Counted from the stretch's first letter, positions 1 to 9,507 are shown. The stretch: 64,000 nt of DNA from Candidatus Rubrivivax defluviihabitans (GCA_016709385.1 JADJMW010000001.1:248001-312000), one strand, 5' to 3'. Made by a program: numbers and translations. Notes: generated by a model from the sequence alone, not told the origin.

Positions 1-2
1 AC

Positions 3-1478
3 CCGGTCACGCTGCAGAGCGGCCCGGTATGGCGCCATACGCTGGGCACCGAGGCGGCGGCCGACGTGAAGGTATTCGAGGAGGCCGACAAGACGCTCTT
101 CGTCTCGGTGCACAACAGTGCCTCGGGCCGGTACGTGCTCATCACGGTGACCGGCTTCGACACCGCCGAGACGCGCGTGGTACCCGCCGATGCGCCGCGC
201 AGCCCCGTGCGCATGGTGCTGGCGCGGCGCGAAAAGGTGCGCCACACGGCCGACCATCTGAAGGGCCGCTGGGTCATCCGCACCAACGAGGGCGCGGTGA
301 ATTTCAGGCTCGTCAGTGCGCCGCAGCGCGCGCCCGACGAGCGCGGCCGATGGCGCACGCTGGTGCCGGGTCGCGAGCAGGCGACGCTGGAAGATTTCGT
401 GCTGCTGGAGCGCGGCATCGCGGTGCAGGAGCGCGTGGACGCCGACAGCCGCGTGCGCCTGCTGGCCGGTGGACGCTGGCAGCCGGTGGCGGCCGCGCCG
501 GCCAGCACCGTGGCGCTGGGCGACAACCGCGACGCACGCGCCGCACACCTGCGTTATACGGTCACTTCGATGGTGCAGCCGCGCGCCACCTGGGACCTGC
601 ACCTGGCCAGCGGCCGGCGCGTGCTGCGCAAGCTGCAGCCGGTGCCCGGCTACGACGCCGGCCTGTATGCCACCGAACGCTTGTGGGCGCCCGCGCGCGA
701 CGGCCGGCGCATCCCGGTCACCGTGTCGTGGCGGCGCGACCGCGCGCGCGCCGACGGCACGGCGCCGCTGCTCGTCATCGGCTACGGCGCCTACGGCAGT
801 TCCTACGACCCCGAGTTCTCGTCCAACCGACCCAGCCTGCTCGACCGCGGCTTCGTCGTCGCGCTGGCCCATGTGCGCGGCGGCGCCGAACTCGGCGAGG
901 GCTGGTACGAGGACGGCCGGCTGATGAACAAGAAGAATACCTTCAACGATTTCGTCGACGCCACCGACGCGCTGGTGCGCGCCGGCTGGGGCGCGAAGGA
1001 CAAGGTCTTCGCCAGCGGCGGCTCGGCCGGCGGGCTGCTGATGGGCGTGGTGGCCAACGAGGCCGGTTCGCTATACCGCGGCATCGTGCTCGACGTGCCC
1101 TTCGTCGACACCGTGACGACGATGCTCGACGAGACGATTCCGCTCACCGCCAACGAGTGGACGCAGTGGGGCGACCCGCGCGACAGGACAGCGCACGACT
1201 ACATGCTGTCGTATTCGCCCTACGACAATATCCGCGCCCAGGCCTATCCGGCGATGCTGGTGCTGACCGGGCTGTGGGACTCGCAGGTCCAGTATTTCGA
1301 ACCGGTGAAATACGTGGCCCGGCTGCGTGCGAAGAAGACCGACGCCAACCCGCTGCTGCTGCACGTGAACATGGATGCCGGCCATGGCGGCGCTTCGGGG
1401 CGCTTCGAGGTGCTGGACGAGATCGCACGCGAATACGCCTTCCTCATCGACCAGGCCGGGCTGGCCCGGGCCCGCTGA
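3..1478 (+). CDS. ptrB: Oligopeptidase B, 5' end outside the window
   Basis: C-terminal about 490 residues of an S9A serine peptidase that cleaves short peptides after Arg/Lys in the cytoplasm. The beta-propeller remainder comes first, then the alpha/beta-hydrolase domain with the nucleophile motif GGSAGG, the Asp-bearing TGLWDSQVQY and the catalytic His in DAGHGGASGR near the C terminus. YEDGRLMNKKNTFNDF and VPFVDTVTTMLDE are near-verbatim oligopeptidase B signatures. The reading frame is open to the left edge, so the start is missing. It converges on mltB with a 36 nt gap. Assignment over prolyl oligopeptidase is secure. Confidence 0.93.
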   Translation, partial: PVTLQSGPVWRHTLGTEAAADVKVFEEADKTLFVSVHNSASGRYVLITVTGFDTAETRVVPADAPRSPVRMVLARREKVRHTADHLKGRWVIRTNEGAVNFRLVSAPQRAPDERGRWRTLVPGREQATLEDFVLLERGIAVQERVDADSRVRLLAGGRWQPVAAAPASTVALGDNRDARAAHLRYTVTSMVQPRATWDLHLASGRRVLRKLQPVPGYDAGLYATERLWAPARDGRRIPVTVSWRRDRARADGTAPLLVIGYGAYGSSYDPEFSSNRPSLLDRGFVVALAHVRGGAELGEGWYEDGRLMNKKNTFNDFVDATDALVRAGWGAKDKVFASGGSAGGLLMGVVANEAGSLYRGIVLDVPFVDTVTTMLDETIPLTANEWTQWGDPRDRTAHDYMLSYSPYDNIRAQAYPAMLVLTGLWDSQVQYFEPVKYVARLRAKKTDANPLLLHVNMDAGHGGASGRFEVLDEIAREYAFLIDQAGLARAR

Positions 1479-1514
1479 GGGGTTTCCTCCGATGAGTGGG
1501 AGAAGGGGCCATCC

Positions 1515-2594
1515 TCAGCGCGCAGCGCGCGCGACGGCCACCGCGCGGCCGAGCTCGATCACCGCCAGCGCGTAGTAACTCGACTGGTTGTAGCGCGTGA
1601 CGGCGTAGAAATTCTGCGTCCCGGCCACGTAGCTGGGTGCCAGCTCGCCGTTGTGCAGTTCCACCAGAGCCAGCGGTCCGGCGTGCGCGCGACCGGCGTC
1701 GCCGAGCACCGCGCCGCGTTCGGCAAACTGCGCCGCGCTGAAGGTGGGCACGATGTCGGGGCCGAGCAGCAGCGCGCGGTTGGCGGCGTCCACCGGCACG
1801 GCCACCGCATGGTGCGTGTCCAGTCCGGTCTGCCAGCCGTGGACCTGCAGGTAGCGGGCCACGCTGCCGACCGCGTCGGCGGCGCTGGACTGCAGGTCGA
1901 CGTGGCCGTCGCCGTCGTGGTCCACTGCCCAGCGGTTGACGCTGCCGGGCATGAACTGCGGCAGGCCCATGGCGCCGGCGAACGAACCCTTCACGGCCTG
2001 CGGGTCCAAGCCTTCGCGGGCACAGAGCACGAAGAATTCCTCCAGCTCGCCGCGGAAGTAGGCGCTGCGGTCGCTGCGGCCGGCGGGGAAGTCGAAGGCC
2101 AGCGTCGCCAGGGCGTCGATGACGCGGTGGTTGCCGGTGATGCGGCCGTAGAAGGTCTCCACGCCGATGACGCCCACCACCACCTCGGCCGGCACGCCAT
2201 GGCGCTGTTCGGCGCTGAGCAGCGCCGCCTCGTTGGCCTGCCAGAAGGCGACACCGGCCTCGATGCGACGCGGCTCGATGAAGCGCGCGCGGTAGGCGGC
2301 CCAGTTCTTGGCCGTGCCGGCGGGCGGCGGCATCACGAGCTTCTGCACCGCCGCCACGCGACGCGCCTGGGCGAGTTGCTGTACCAGCCACTGCTGGGGC
2401 AGGCCGCGGCGTTCGGCCGCCTCGGCGGCAAAGCGGCGCGCCTCGGGGTGGCCGGCATAACTGGGCGCCGCGGCGGCCTGGTGCGACGCCTTCCTGCCGT
2501 CCTGGCGCGGCGCGGCGGCGGCCGGCCCGGCAAGCGCAGCGGCAAGGACCAGGACCAGGACGATGGCCGGTCGGCAACGTGCAGGCAAGCTCAT
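1515..2594 (-). CDS. mltB: Lytic murein transglycosylase B
   Basis: 359 residues. Cleaves the MurNAc-GlcNAc bond in peptidoglycan with formation of 1,6-anhydro-MurNAc. A hydrophobic signal segment (residues about 9-28, ending AGPAAAAP) implies export. The catalytic Glu is about residue 146 in GVIGVETFYGRITG, the MltB motif, followed by GAMGLPQFMPGSVNRWA, typical of SLT family 3. There is no clear lipobox Cys, so it may be soluble (Slt35-like). The ATG at 2594 lies 32 nt after the transglutaminase stop, so it is probably the last gene of the moxR operon. Function is secure. Confidence 0.9.
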   Translation of the reverse strand: MSLPARCRPAIVLVLVLAAALAGPAAAAPRQDGRKASHQAAAAPSYAGHPEARRFAAEAAERRGLPQQWLVQQLAQARRVAAVQKLVMPPPAGTAKNWAAYRARFIEPRRIEAGVAFWQANEAALLSAEQRHGVPAEVVVGVIGVETFYGRITGNHRVIDALATLAFDFPAGRSDRSAYFRGELEEFFVLCAREGLDPQAVKGSFAGAMGLPQFMPGSVNRWAVDHDGDGHVDLQSSAADAVGSVARYLQVHGWQTGLDTHHAVAVPVDAANRALLLGPDIVPTFSAAQFAERGAVLGDAGRAHAGPLALVELHNGELAPSYVAGTQNFYAVTRYNQSSYYALAVIELGRAVAVARAAR

Positions 2595-2626
2595 GCCAGG
2601 ATTATCGGCAGCGCCCACCGGCAATG

Positions 2627-4660
2627 TCACCCAGCCCCCCGCGCTGCGGCACGGAATTGCCGCCACCACGAATGCAGCGAGACCGGGCCGCCGGCATAAC
2701 GCGCGCGGTCCAGTGCCTCCAGCGAGCCGGCCAGCGCTTCGCCGCGCGCGCCCAGCGTGGTTCGCACGCGCTGCGCCCGCGTGCGCGGCGCATGGTGCGG
2801 CAGCACGGTCACGCCCAGGGCGGCCAGCCGCTGTTGCACGCGCCGCTGCAGGCGCTGCCAGGGGTCCTGGCGACGACGGTCCCACCAGGCCCAGCCGGCA
2901 CCGGCCAGCGCAGCGCTGCACAGCACGCCGATCAGCACCGTGGCCAGGTCCTGCCAGCTGGGGGCTTCGAAGCCGAGTTCGCGCAGCAGGTCGAATTGCT
3001 GTCCGCGCGAATAGTTCAGCACCCACTGGTTCCAGCGGTTGTTCACCGACTCCCAGGCATTGCGCAGGCGCAGCGCCAGCGCGGGGTCGATGGTGTCGAA
3101 GGCGCCGGCCACCAGCCCTGGCGGCGGCCGCAGGCTGAGACTGCGCTGCACGCGGTCGGGGGCCACGGCCGAGGTCGGGTCGATGCGCACCCAGCCCGTG
3201 CCGGCCACCCAGTATTCGGCCCAGGCGTGCGCGTGGCGCTGGCGCACGATCCACCAGCCGTCCTGCGGTTCGGGGTCGGCACCCTGGTAGCCGGTGACCA
3301 CGCGTGCAGGCACGTCCATCGCGCGCATCGCGACCACGAAAGCGGTGGCGTAGTGCTCGCAGAAGCCCAGCTTGCGGTCGAGCCAGAATTCGTCGATGGC
3401 ATCGCGGCCATATTCGCCGGGTTCCAGCGTGTAGGTGTAGCCGCCGCGCCCGATGTGATGCAGCAGCGCTTGCGCCAGCGCAGGCGCATCGGCTTGGGCG
3501 TACGCCGGCTGCGCGCGCAGCTCGGCCGTCCATTGCAGCAGGCGCGGGTTGTAGCCGGCCGGCAGCGCCACCAGGTCGCGCAGGCCGAGCACGGGCTCGC
3601 GCGGGCCGTGGCGGTGGTCCAGCCAGGCTGCGGCCTGCACGCGAAGGCGCTCGCTCAACGGGCGGTCCGCCTGCCACTGGCCATCGGGCCGCAGCGTGAG
3701 CAGCCAGCCTTCGACGCGCGGTGCGCTGGCGTCGTCGTCGGGTGTCATTTCCAGCATCGGCAGCAGCGGCAGCCGGCTCGGCTCCAGCGTCATCTCGTAG
3801 CGCAGCGGTGCGCCGCGCAATTCGAGTTCCAGGCGCGGACGCAGCGCCACCGGGAAGGTGGACGCCAGGCGCGTCCATTCGCGGCCGTCGAAACTGGACA
3901 GCACCGGCCCGCGCCAGTACATCTGCGCCGGCGCCGGTGTGGCACCGGTGAAGCGCACGCGAAAGGCGATGCTGTCGTCCTCGGCCAGCGTGGCCACGCC
4001 GCCCATGCGCAGGCTGCCCGAAAGCCCGGTGCGGCCGGCGGCATCCTGCGGCAGGCCCCACAGCGGGCCGATGCGGGGGAACAGCACGAACAGCACCGCC
4101 ATCAGCGGCAGGCCGAGGACCGCGGCGCGCGCCGCCACCCAGCCGGCCCGCATCAGCGGCGGCCGGCCCACTGGCATGTGCGCCAGCACCAGCGCCGTGA
4201 GCAGGCCCCACACTGCCACCAGCAGCCACAGGCCGGTGCCCAGCGACTGCGAATACAGGAAGTGCGTGAGCACCAGGAAGAAGCCGAGGAACAGCACCAC
4301 CAGGGCGTCGCGCCGCGCACGCAGTTCCAGCGTCTTCAGCGACATCAGCACCACCAGCATGGTGATGCCGGCCTCCTTGCCCAGCAGCGTGCGTTCGCTC
4401 CACAGCGTGAGCGCGGCGGCCAGCACCAGCAGCGCGGTGACGAGCCAGCGGCCGGGCAGTGCGGCGGCGGTGAGTGCCAGCCGCGCGCGCCAGGCCAGCA
4501 GCACCAGCGCCATGGCACCGCACCACAGGGGCAGGTGCAGCAGGTGCGGCGCGATCGTCCAGCCGATGACGGTCAGGTGGAACAGCGTGTCGCGCGTGTC
4601 GCGCGGCAGGTGCGTCAGGCGTTGGCGCAGGTTCAGCGCCGAGCTGGCCGCGGCTGTCAT
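2627..4660 (-). CDS. TgpA-type membrane transglutaminase-like protein
   Basis: 677 residues. About five transmembrane segments in the first 190 residues, then a long extracytoplasmic part with a transglutaminase core: Cys about 434 (LGFCEHYATAF), His about 478 (RHAHAWAEYW) and Asp about 494 (WVRIDPT), so the triad is intact. A further membrane segment near residue 575 precedes a C-terminal cytoplasmic DUF4129-like tail. This is the domain plan of Pseudomonas TgpA. It sits in the usual MoxR/DUF58 operon, and its ATG overlaps the DUF58 stop (ATGA). The substrate is unknown; a periplasmic protein or cell-wall role is inferred. Confidence 0.85.
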   Translation of the reverse strand: MTAAASSALNLRQRLTHLPRDTRDTLFHLTVIGWTIAPHLLHLPLWCGAMALVLLAWRARLALTAAALPGRWLVTALLVLAAALTLWSERTLLGKEAGITMLVVLMSLKTLELRARRDALVVLFLGFFLVLTHFLYSQSLGTGLWLLVAVWGLLTALVLAHMPVGRPPLMRAGWVAARAAVLGLPLMAVLFVLFPRIGPLWGLPQDAAGRTGLSGSLRMGGVATLAEDDSIAFRVRFTGATPAPAQMYWRGPVLSSFDGREWTRLASTFPVALRPRLELELRGAPLRYEMTLEPSRLPLLPMLEMTPDDDASAPRVEGWLLTLRPDGQWQADRPLSERLRVQAAAWLDHRHGPREPVLGLRDLVALPAGYNPRLLQWTAELRAQPAYAQADAPALAQALLHHIGRGGYTYTLEPGEYGRDAIDEFWLDRKLGFCEHYATAFVVAMRAMDVPARVVTGYQGADPEPQDGWWIVRQRHAHAWAEYWVAGTGWVRIDPTSAVAPDRVQRSLSLRPPPGLVAGAFDTIDPALALRLRNAWESVNNRWNQWVLNYSRGQQFDLLRELGFEAPSWQDLATVLIGVLCSAALAGAGWAWWDRRRQDPWQRLQRRVQQRLAALGVTVLPHHAPRTRAQRVRTTLGARGEALAGSLEALDRARYAGGPVSLHSWWRQFRAAARGAG

Positions 4661-5715
4661 CGCCACAGCGCCAGCAGGTCCAGCGCGGCACGCCGGTGGG
4701 CGTCGCCCTGGCCGGGCGGCAGCAGGTGGCCGGGCAGGCGCAGGCCGCAGGCCAGGCCCTCGCGTTCGGCCAGCAGCACCCAGGCGGCCAGGCGCGACAG
4801 GCGCTGCTCGGTGTCGGCGCCGTGGCCATCGGCCCAGTCCAGCCACAGCTCGCGGCTGGCGCTGCCCGTGGTCTCGCGGCTGACCAGTTCGCCGCTGCGC
4901 GCCACCTTCTTCCAGGCGACTTGGCGCATGCTGTCGCCGCGGCGCCAGGGGCGCACGCCGTCGAGTTCGCTGCCGGCGCTGCGCTGGACGGCGCGTTCTT
5001 CGCTGCCGGCCGCGGCGGCGGCGGGCAGGGGCGGTGGCGGCTGCTCGGGTCGCGGCCAGGCCAGCACGCGCGCCGCCGGGCGCCACACCGTCCAGGCGCG
5101 GAACAGGCCGAAGGGAAAGACCGTCTCCACCACCAGCGCCGGCACCGCGTGCCAGCCGCGCCGCGGCGGCACCAGGCTCAGGTGCGCGCTGGCCTGGCCG
5201 CCGGCCGGAGCGTCGCACCAGGCGAAGGCGCGGCCGTGGGCGGCGCGGTTCTCGAAGCGCAGCGCCAGGCCGTGGCGGTCGCGCGCCGGGCTGGTGATCA
5301 CCACGTCCAGCAGCGCCGGATCGCCGGCGAACACCGGCGCCACCGGCCGCAGGTGCAGGGTCAGGCCGCGCAGGTTGCCGTGCGTGAGGTGCATCGAAAC
5401 CAGTCCGGCGCCGGCGAGCAGGAAGGTCAGCGCATAGCCCAGATTGAGCTGGTAGTTGATGGCCGCCAGCAGCATCACCACCAGCGTGGCGGCGAAGGCA
5501 TAGCCGGCCTTGGTGGGCAGGATGTAGATGTTGCGCTGGCCCAGTTGCCAGGTGTCGGTGAGCGGCAGCCGCGACAGCCACCATGCACGAAGGCGCTGGC
5601 GCGCTGACCCGCCGCGCGGGGCGGGGGCTGGCGCAGGCGCGGGCAGCGTCGCTTCGGCCACGGTCGGCGCAGCGTCCAGGCGCTCAGGGAATGGGCACGG
5701 CCTCGACCATGGCAC
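4657..5715 (-). CDS. DUF58 domain protein
   Basis: 352 residues. An N-terminal Ala/Pro-rich stretch, two adjacent hydrophobic segments (about 70-115), then the DUF58 (VWA-like) domain with the hallmark run FDGVRP/WRRGDSMRQVAWKK seen here as DGVRPWRRGDSMRQVAWKK. Family members act with MoxR ATPases, apparently as membrane-associated adaptors; no reaction is known. The ATG at 5715 overlaps the end of moxR by 32 nt; a downstream start would also keep the domain. The stop overlaps the next start (ATGA), so translation is probably coupled. Confidence 0.85.
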   Translation of the reverse strand: MPWSRPCPFPERLDAAPTVAEATLPAPAPAPAPRGGSARQRLRAWWLSRLPLTDTWQLGQRNIYILPTKAGYAFAATLVVMLLAAINYQLNLGYALTFLLAGAGLVSMHLTHGNLRGLTLHLRPVAPVFAGDPALLDVVITSPARDRHGLALRFENRAAHGRAFAWCDAPAGGQASAHLSLVPPRRGWHAVPALVVETVFPFGLFRAWTVWRPAARVLAWPRPEQPPPPLPAAAAAGSEERAVQRSAGSELDGVRPWRRGDSMRQVAWKKVARSGELVSRETTGSASRELWLDWADGHGADTEQRLSRLAAWVLLAEREGLACGLRLPGHLLPPGQGDAHRRAALDLLALWR

Positions 5716-6610
5716 GCACCTGCTCGATGGGCCCGCGTCCGGCGCCGGGCACGGGTTGCAGCCGGTGCGCCACGGCCTGCGGCAGGATGGCCTGCACGTC
5801 GTCGGGCGCCACGTAGTCGCGGCCGGCCATCAGCGCGCGTGCCCGCGCCACGCGCAACAAGGCGATGCCGGCGCGCGGCGACAGGCCTTCGACGAACCAG
5901 GCGCCCGATCGCGTGGCCGCGATCAGCGCCTGCAGGTAGTCCAGCAGCGCATCGGCGGCGCGCACCCGCAGCACCGCCTGCTGCGCGGCTTGCAGCTGCG
6001 CCGGCCGCATCAGCGGCTGCAGTTTCATGGCCGCGGCGCGGCGGTCGCCGCCGGCCAGCAGTTCGCGTTCGGCGGCGCGGTCGGGGTAGCCCAGGGTGAT
6101 GCGCAGCAGGAAGCGGTCGAGCTGGCTCTCGGGCAGCGGGTAGGTGCCGAGCTGGTCGCTGGGGTTCTGCGTGGCGATGACGAAGAACGGGTGCGGCAGC
6201 GGCCGCGTCTCGTTTTCCACCGACACCTGCTGCTCCTCCATGGCCTCGAGCAGCGCGCTCTGCGTCTTCGGGCCGGCGCGGTTGATCTCGTCGGCGAGCA
6301 GCACCTGCGCAAAGACGGGGCCTTGATGGAAGACAAAGGCTTCCTTGCTGCGCTCGAAGACACTGACGCCAATGAGGTCACTCGGCATCAGATCGGCGGT
6401 GAACTGCACGCGCCGGAAGTCCAGCCCCAGCGACACCGCCAGTGCGTGCGCCAGCGTCGTCTTGCCGACGCCGGGCACGTCCTCGATGAGCAGGTGGCCG
6501 GCGGCCAGCAGGCAGGCCACGCAGTCCTCGATCTGCGGCCGCTTGCCCACCACGATCGTGCTAATCTGATCGACCAGTCCGGAGAGCTGGCGCGCAAGGC
6601 TTGGATCCAT
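5684..6610 (-). CDS. MoxR-family AAA+ ATPase
   Basis: 308 residues from the ATG at 6610; an in-frame start 12 nt upstream (6622) is possible. Walker A is EDVPGVGKTT with Lys about 50, Walker B VLLADEINRA, and sensor 1 FFVIATQNP, followed by the MoxR-specific YPLPESQLDRF. MoxR proteins are ATP-driven chaperones for assembly or activation of partner complexes, usually with DUF58/VWA proteins. Here it is the first gene of a four-gene operon (moxR, DUF58, tgpA, mltB), which suggests envelope or cell-wall remodelling. It diverges from the deacetylase gene at 6652. Confidence 0.9.
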   Translation of the reverse strand: MDPSLARQLSGLVDQISTIVVGKRPQIEDCVACLLAAGHLLIEDVPGVGKTTLAHALAVSLGLDFRRVQFTADLMPSDLIGVSVFERSKEAFVFHQGPVFAQVLLADEINRAGPKTQSALLEAMEEQQVSVENETRPLPHPFFVIATQNPSDQLGTYPLPESQLDRFLLRITLGYPDRAAERELLAGGDRRAAAMKLQPLMRPAQLQAAQQAVLRVRAADALLDYLQALIAATRSGAWFVEGLSPRAGIALLRVARARALMAGRDYVAPDDVQAILPQAVAHRLQPVPGAGRGPIEQVRAMVEAVPIP

Positions 6611-6651
6611 GCGCGGCACCATAACCCAAAAGGCTTCAGCCCGATCCCGCG

Positions 6652-7590
6652 ATGAATACCGCCTTCTACAGCCATCCCGATTGCCGCCTGCACGACATGG
6701 GGCCCGGGCACCCCGAATGCCCGCAGCGCCTGGACGCCATCACCGACCACCTGCTGGCCATCGGGCTGGATATCGCGCTGGACTTCCGCGAAGCCCCCGT
6801 GGCCACGCTGGAGCAGATCGAGCGTGCGCACACCACCCACTACGTGACCGAACTGCTCGACCATTTGGAGCGCCTGCGCAACGACGGCGAAACCAAGGCC
6901 TTCGACCCCGACACCGTGGCCTGCCCGCACACGCTGCAGGCCGCGCTGCGCGCCGCCGGTGCCGCCGTGGCGGCCACCGACGACGTGATCGCCGGCCGCG
7001 CCCACGCCGCCTTCTGCGCCGTGCGGCCGCCCGGCCACCACGCCACGCGCGACGAGACCATGGGCTTCTGCTTCTTCAACAACGTGGCGGTGGCGGCGCG
7101 CCACGCGCTCGACGTGCACGGCCTGAAGCGCGTGGCCATCGTCGACTTCGACGTGCACCACGGCAACGGCACCGAGGACATCATCGCCGGCGACGAGCGT
7201 GTGCTCATGTGCAGCTTCTTCCAGCACCCGCTGTACCCGTATTGCGGTGCGGTGCCCAAGGGCACCAACATGGTCAACGTCCCGGTGGCGCCCTACACGC
7301 GCGGCGCCGCGGTGCGCGAGACCATCGACGCCATGTGGATGCCGGCGCTGGAAGCCTTCGCGCCGCAGATGGTCTTCATCTCGGCCGGCTTCGACGCCCA
7401 CCGCGAGGACGACCTCGGCCAGATGGGCCTGGTCGAGGCCGACTACGAGTGGATCACGCAGCGCCTGGTGGACCTGGCGCGCCGCCACGCGCAGGGCCGT
7501 ATCGTTTCCTGCCTGGAGGGTGGCTACCACCTGGGGGCACTGGCGCGCAGCGTCGCCGCCCACGTGCGCGTGCTGGCCGACCTGGCCTGA
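6652..7590 (+). CDS. Histone-deacetylase-family amidohydrolase
   Basis: 312 residues, one arginase/deacetylase-fold domain. Catalytic pieces are intact: the His pair 129-130 in RPPGHHA, Zn ligands in IVDFDVHHGNG (Asp 167, His 169) and a further Asp in SAGFDAH, plus the Gly-rich CLEGGYHL near the C terminus. Bacterial members deacetylate small amines (acetylpolyamine amidohydrolase type) or acetoin-related or protein lysines; the sequence does not decide between these. Only 14 nt separate it from the MscS gene, so the two are probably co-transcribed. Confidence 0.88.
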   Translation: MNTAFYSHPDCRLHDMGPGHPECPQRLDAITDHLLAIGLDIALDFREAPVATLEQIERAHTTHYVTELLDHLERLRNDGETKAFDPDTVACPHTLQAALRAAGAAVAATDDVIAGRAHAAFCAVRPPGHHATRDETMGFCFFNNVAVAARHALDVHGLKRVAIVDFDVHHGNGTEDIIAGDERVLMCSFFQHPLYPYCGAVPKGTNMVNVPVAPYTRGAAVRETIDAMWMPALEAFAPQMVFISAGFDAHREDDLGQMGLVEADYEWITQRLVDLARRHAQGRIVSCLEGGYHLGALARSVAAHVRVLADLA

Positions 7591-7604
7591 GCGGCGGGCA
7601 AGCC

Positions 7605-8876
7605 ATGGCCCGCAGCCAGACGGCCGCCGAATTCGGCGCGCTGGTCCAGTCCCTGTTCCAGCGCAGCGCGCTGATCGAGCTCGCTGTGGTCGCGGGCTGC
7701 CTGCTCGTGGCCTGGCTGGTGGTGCGCGCGCTGCGCGGTGCCGGCGCCCGGCCGGGCTCCATCTGGTTCGGTGACCGCGTCTTCGACGGCGTGCTGTTCC
7801 CGCTGCTGGCGCTGCTGCTGGCGCTGCTGGCGCGCTGGTTCATGCAGACCGTCACACCCGAGCAGCTGCCGGTGGCGGTCTTCCGGCTCGTGGTGCCGAT
7901 CCTCATGTCGCTGGCCGTGATCCGGCTCACGGTGCGCGTGCTGCACGCCAGCTTCCCCGATTCGCAGCTGATGCGGGTGGTCGAGCGCAGCGTGTCCTGG
8001 ATCGCCTGGGTGGCGGTGGTGCTGTGGATCACAGGCATGCTGCCGCTGATCCTGCAGGAGCTCGACCAGATCAGCTGGAAGATCGGCAGCACGCAGATCT
8101 CGGTGCGCAACCTCATCGAAGGGGTCGTCAGCGCGGTGCTGGTGCTGATGCTGGCGCTGTGGGTGTCGGCGCTGCTCGAAGCGCGGTTGCTGGCCGGCGC
8201 CACCGACAACCTCTCGATCCGCAAGATGGCGGCCAACGCGCTGCGCGCGCTGCTGCTGTTCGTGGGCCTGATGTTCGCGTTGTCGGCCGCCGGCATCGAC
8301 CTCACCGCGTTGGGTGTGCTCGGCGGCGCCGTGGGCGTGGGCATCGGTTTCGGGCTGCAGAAGCTGGCTGCCAACTACATCAGCGGCTTCGTCATCCTGG
8401 CCGAGCACAGCATGCGCATCGGCGACCTGGTCAAGGTCGACAATTTCGAGGGCCGCATCACCGACATCAGCACGCGCTACACCGTGATCCGCGCCCTGAA
8501 CGGCCGCGAATCGATCGTGCCCAACGAGATGATGATCACGCAGCGCATCGAGAACGCCTCGCTGGCCGATACCAAGGTGGCGGTGTTCACCGAGGTGCAG
8601 GTGGCCTACGGCACCGACCTCGAGGCGCTGATGCCGCGCATGGTGGCCGTGGTCTCGCGCGTGCCCCGCGTGCTGGCCGACCCGGCGCCGGGCGTGCTGC
8701 TCACCGCCTTTGCCGCCGACGGGCTGAACCTGCGCGTGGGTTTCTGGATCGCCGACCCCGACCAGGGCCAGCTCGGGCCGATCTCGGACGCCAACCTGGC
8801 GCTGCTGCGCCTGTTCGAGGAGATGGGAGTGGAGATTCCGTACCCGCAGCGCGTGGTGCGCCAGGTTCCGGCCTGA
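7605..8876 (+). CDS. MscS-family mechanosensitive ion channel
   Basis: 423 residues from the ATG at 7605. Several hydrophobic helices fill the first 270 residues; the last, with the Ala/Gly-rich run LGVLGGAVGVGIGFGLQKLA, is the MscS pore helix TM3, followed by the beta-domain motif MRIGDLVKVDNFEGRITDI. It is larger than E. coli MscS (286 residues), having extra N-terminal helices as in YbdG/YnaI-type channels. It should release osmolytes at the inner membrane on hypo-osmotic shock. A terminator hairpin follows the stop. Confidence 0.9.
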   Translation: MARSQTAAEFGALVQSLFQRSALIELAVVAGCLLVAWLVVRALRGAGARPGSIWFGDRVFDGVLFPLLALLLALLARWFMQTVTPEQLPVAVFRLVVPILMSLAVIRLTVRVLHASFPDSQLMRVVERSVSWIAWVAVVLWITGMLPLILQELDQISWKIGSTQISVRNLIEGVVSAVLVLMLALWVSALLEARLLAGATDNLSIRKMAANALRALLLFVGLMFALSAAGIDLTALGVLGGAVGVGIGFGLQKLAANYISGFVILAEHSMRIGDLVKVDNFEGRITDISTRYTVIRALNGRESIVPNEMMITQRIENASLADTKVAVFTEVQVAYGTDLEALMPRMVAVVSRVPRVLADPAPGVLLTAFAADGLNLRVGFWIADPDQGQLGPISDANLALLRLFEEMGVEIPYPQRVVRQVPA

Positions 8877-8884
8877 GCGGCGCT

Positions 8885-8907
8885 CGCCCCCGGCGGGGGC
8901 GGCTTTT
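8885..8907 (+). terminator. Rho-independent terminator after the MscS gene
   Basis: Seven-pair arms CGCCCCC (8885-8891) and GGGGGCG (8895-8901) around a 3 nt loop, followed two bases later by TTTT (8904-8907). It ends the rightward transcript and overlaps the stop codon of the converging mnhG gene (8906-8908). Confidence 0.7.
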
Positions 8908-9238
8908 AGCGCCGCTCGCCCGGCGGCGGTGGCCGCAGCGCAGGGTCCAGCCGCATCGCGGCCTTCACGATCAGGTGCGCCGATACCGGCGCGGTGATGA
9001 ACAGGAACAGCGCGATCAGCAACTCGTGCAGGCTGGGTTCGCCCTGCAGCGCGAAGAAGAGTGCCGAGGCGACGAGCACGCAGCCCACGCCCAGCGTGGT
9101 GGCCTTGCTCGGACCGTGCAGCCGCTTGAGGATGTCGCCCAGCTTGGCCAGCCCCCACGAGCCGACCAGGGCGAAGGCCGCACCGGTGACCAGCAGCGCG
9201 GTGATGACGATCTCGGCCCACAGCGGCAGCGCACTCAT
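8906..9238 (-). CDS. mnhG: Na+/H+ antiporter subunit G (Mrp/Mnh/Pha type)
   Basis: 110 residues, three hydrophobic helices and a Pro-rich basic tail (PPPPGERR). Matches the MnhG/PhaG subunit, with the family run RLHGPSKATTLGVG after the first helix pair. It is a small integral subunit of the multi-subunit cation/proton antiporter in the inner membrane, with no known catalytic residue of its own. The ATG at 9238 overlaps the stop of mnhF (ATGA). It is the last gene of the operon. Confidence 0.88.
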   Translation of the reverse strand: MSALPLWAEIVITALLVTGAAFALVGSWGLAKLGDILKRLHGPSKATTLGVGCVLVASALFFALQGEPSLHELLIALFLFITAPVSAHLIVKAAMRLDPALRPPPPGERR

Positions 9239-9507
9239 TCGACGATATCTCCGCGCATCACGAACTTGGCCATCACCGCCGTACCCACGAAACCCAGCAG
9301 GGCGATCAGCATGGCGGCCTCGAAATAGGCCTTCGTCTCCAGCCACAGGCCGAGCACGACGATCAACGCCAGCGCGTTGATATACAGCGTATCCAGCGCC
9401 AGGATGCGGTCGGGCAGGCCCGGGCCGCGGAACAGGCGCCAGGCGTTGAGCGCCAGCGCCAGCGCGAAGGCCACCATCACCCAGGGCAGCACGTCGGGCA
9501 GGATCAT
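9235..9507 (-). CDS. mnhF: Na+/H+ antiporter subunit F (Mrp/Mnh/Pha type)
   Basis: 90 residues with three membrane helices. The motif RLFRGPGLPDRILALDTL after the first helix is diagnostic of MnhF/PhaF. The ATG at 9507 overlaps the mnhE stop by 4 nt, and its own stop overlaps mnhG in the same way, so expression is likely coupled. Works only as part of the complete antiporter complex. Confidence 0.88.
   Translation of the reverse strand: MILPDVLPWVMVAFALALALNAWRLFRGPGLPDRILALDTLYINALALIVVLGLWLETKAYFEAAMLIALLGFVGTAVMAKFVMRGDIVE

Noticed and set aside
2579..5437. A 952-codon open frame on the plus strand opposite the transglutaminase and DUF58 genes
   Set aside because: It is composed of low-complexity Arg/Ala/Gln-rich sequence without any domain and arises from codon bias in high-GC DNA; the minus-strand genes carry intact catalytic motifs.
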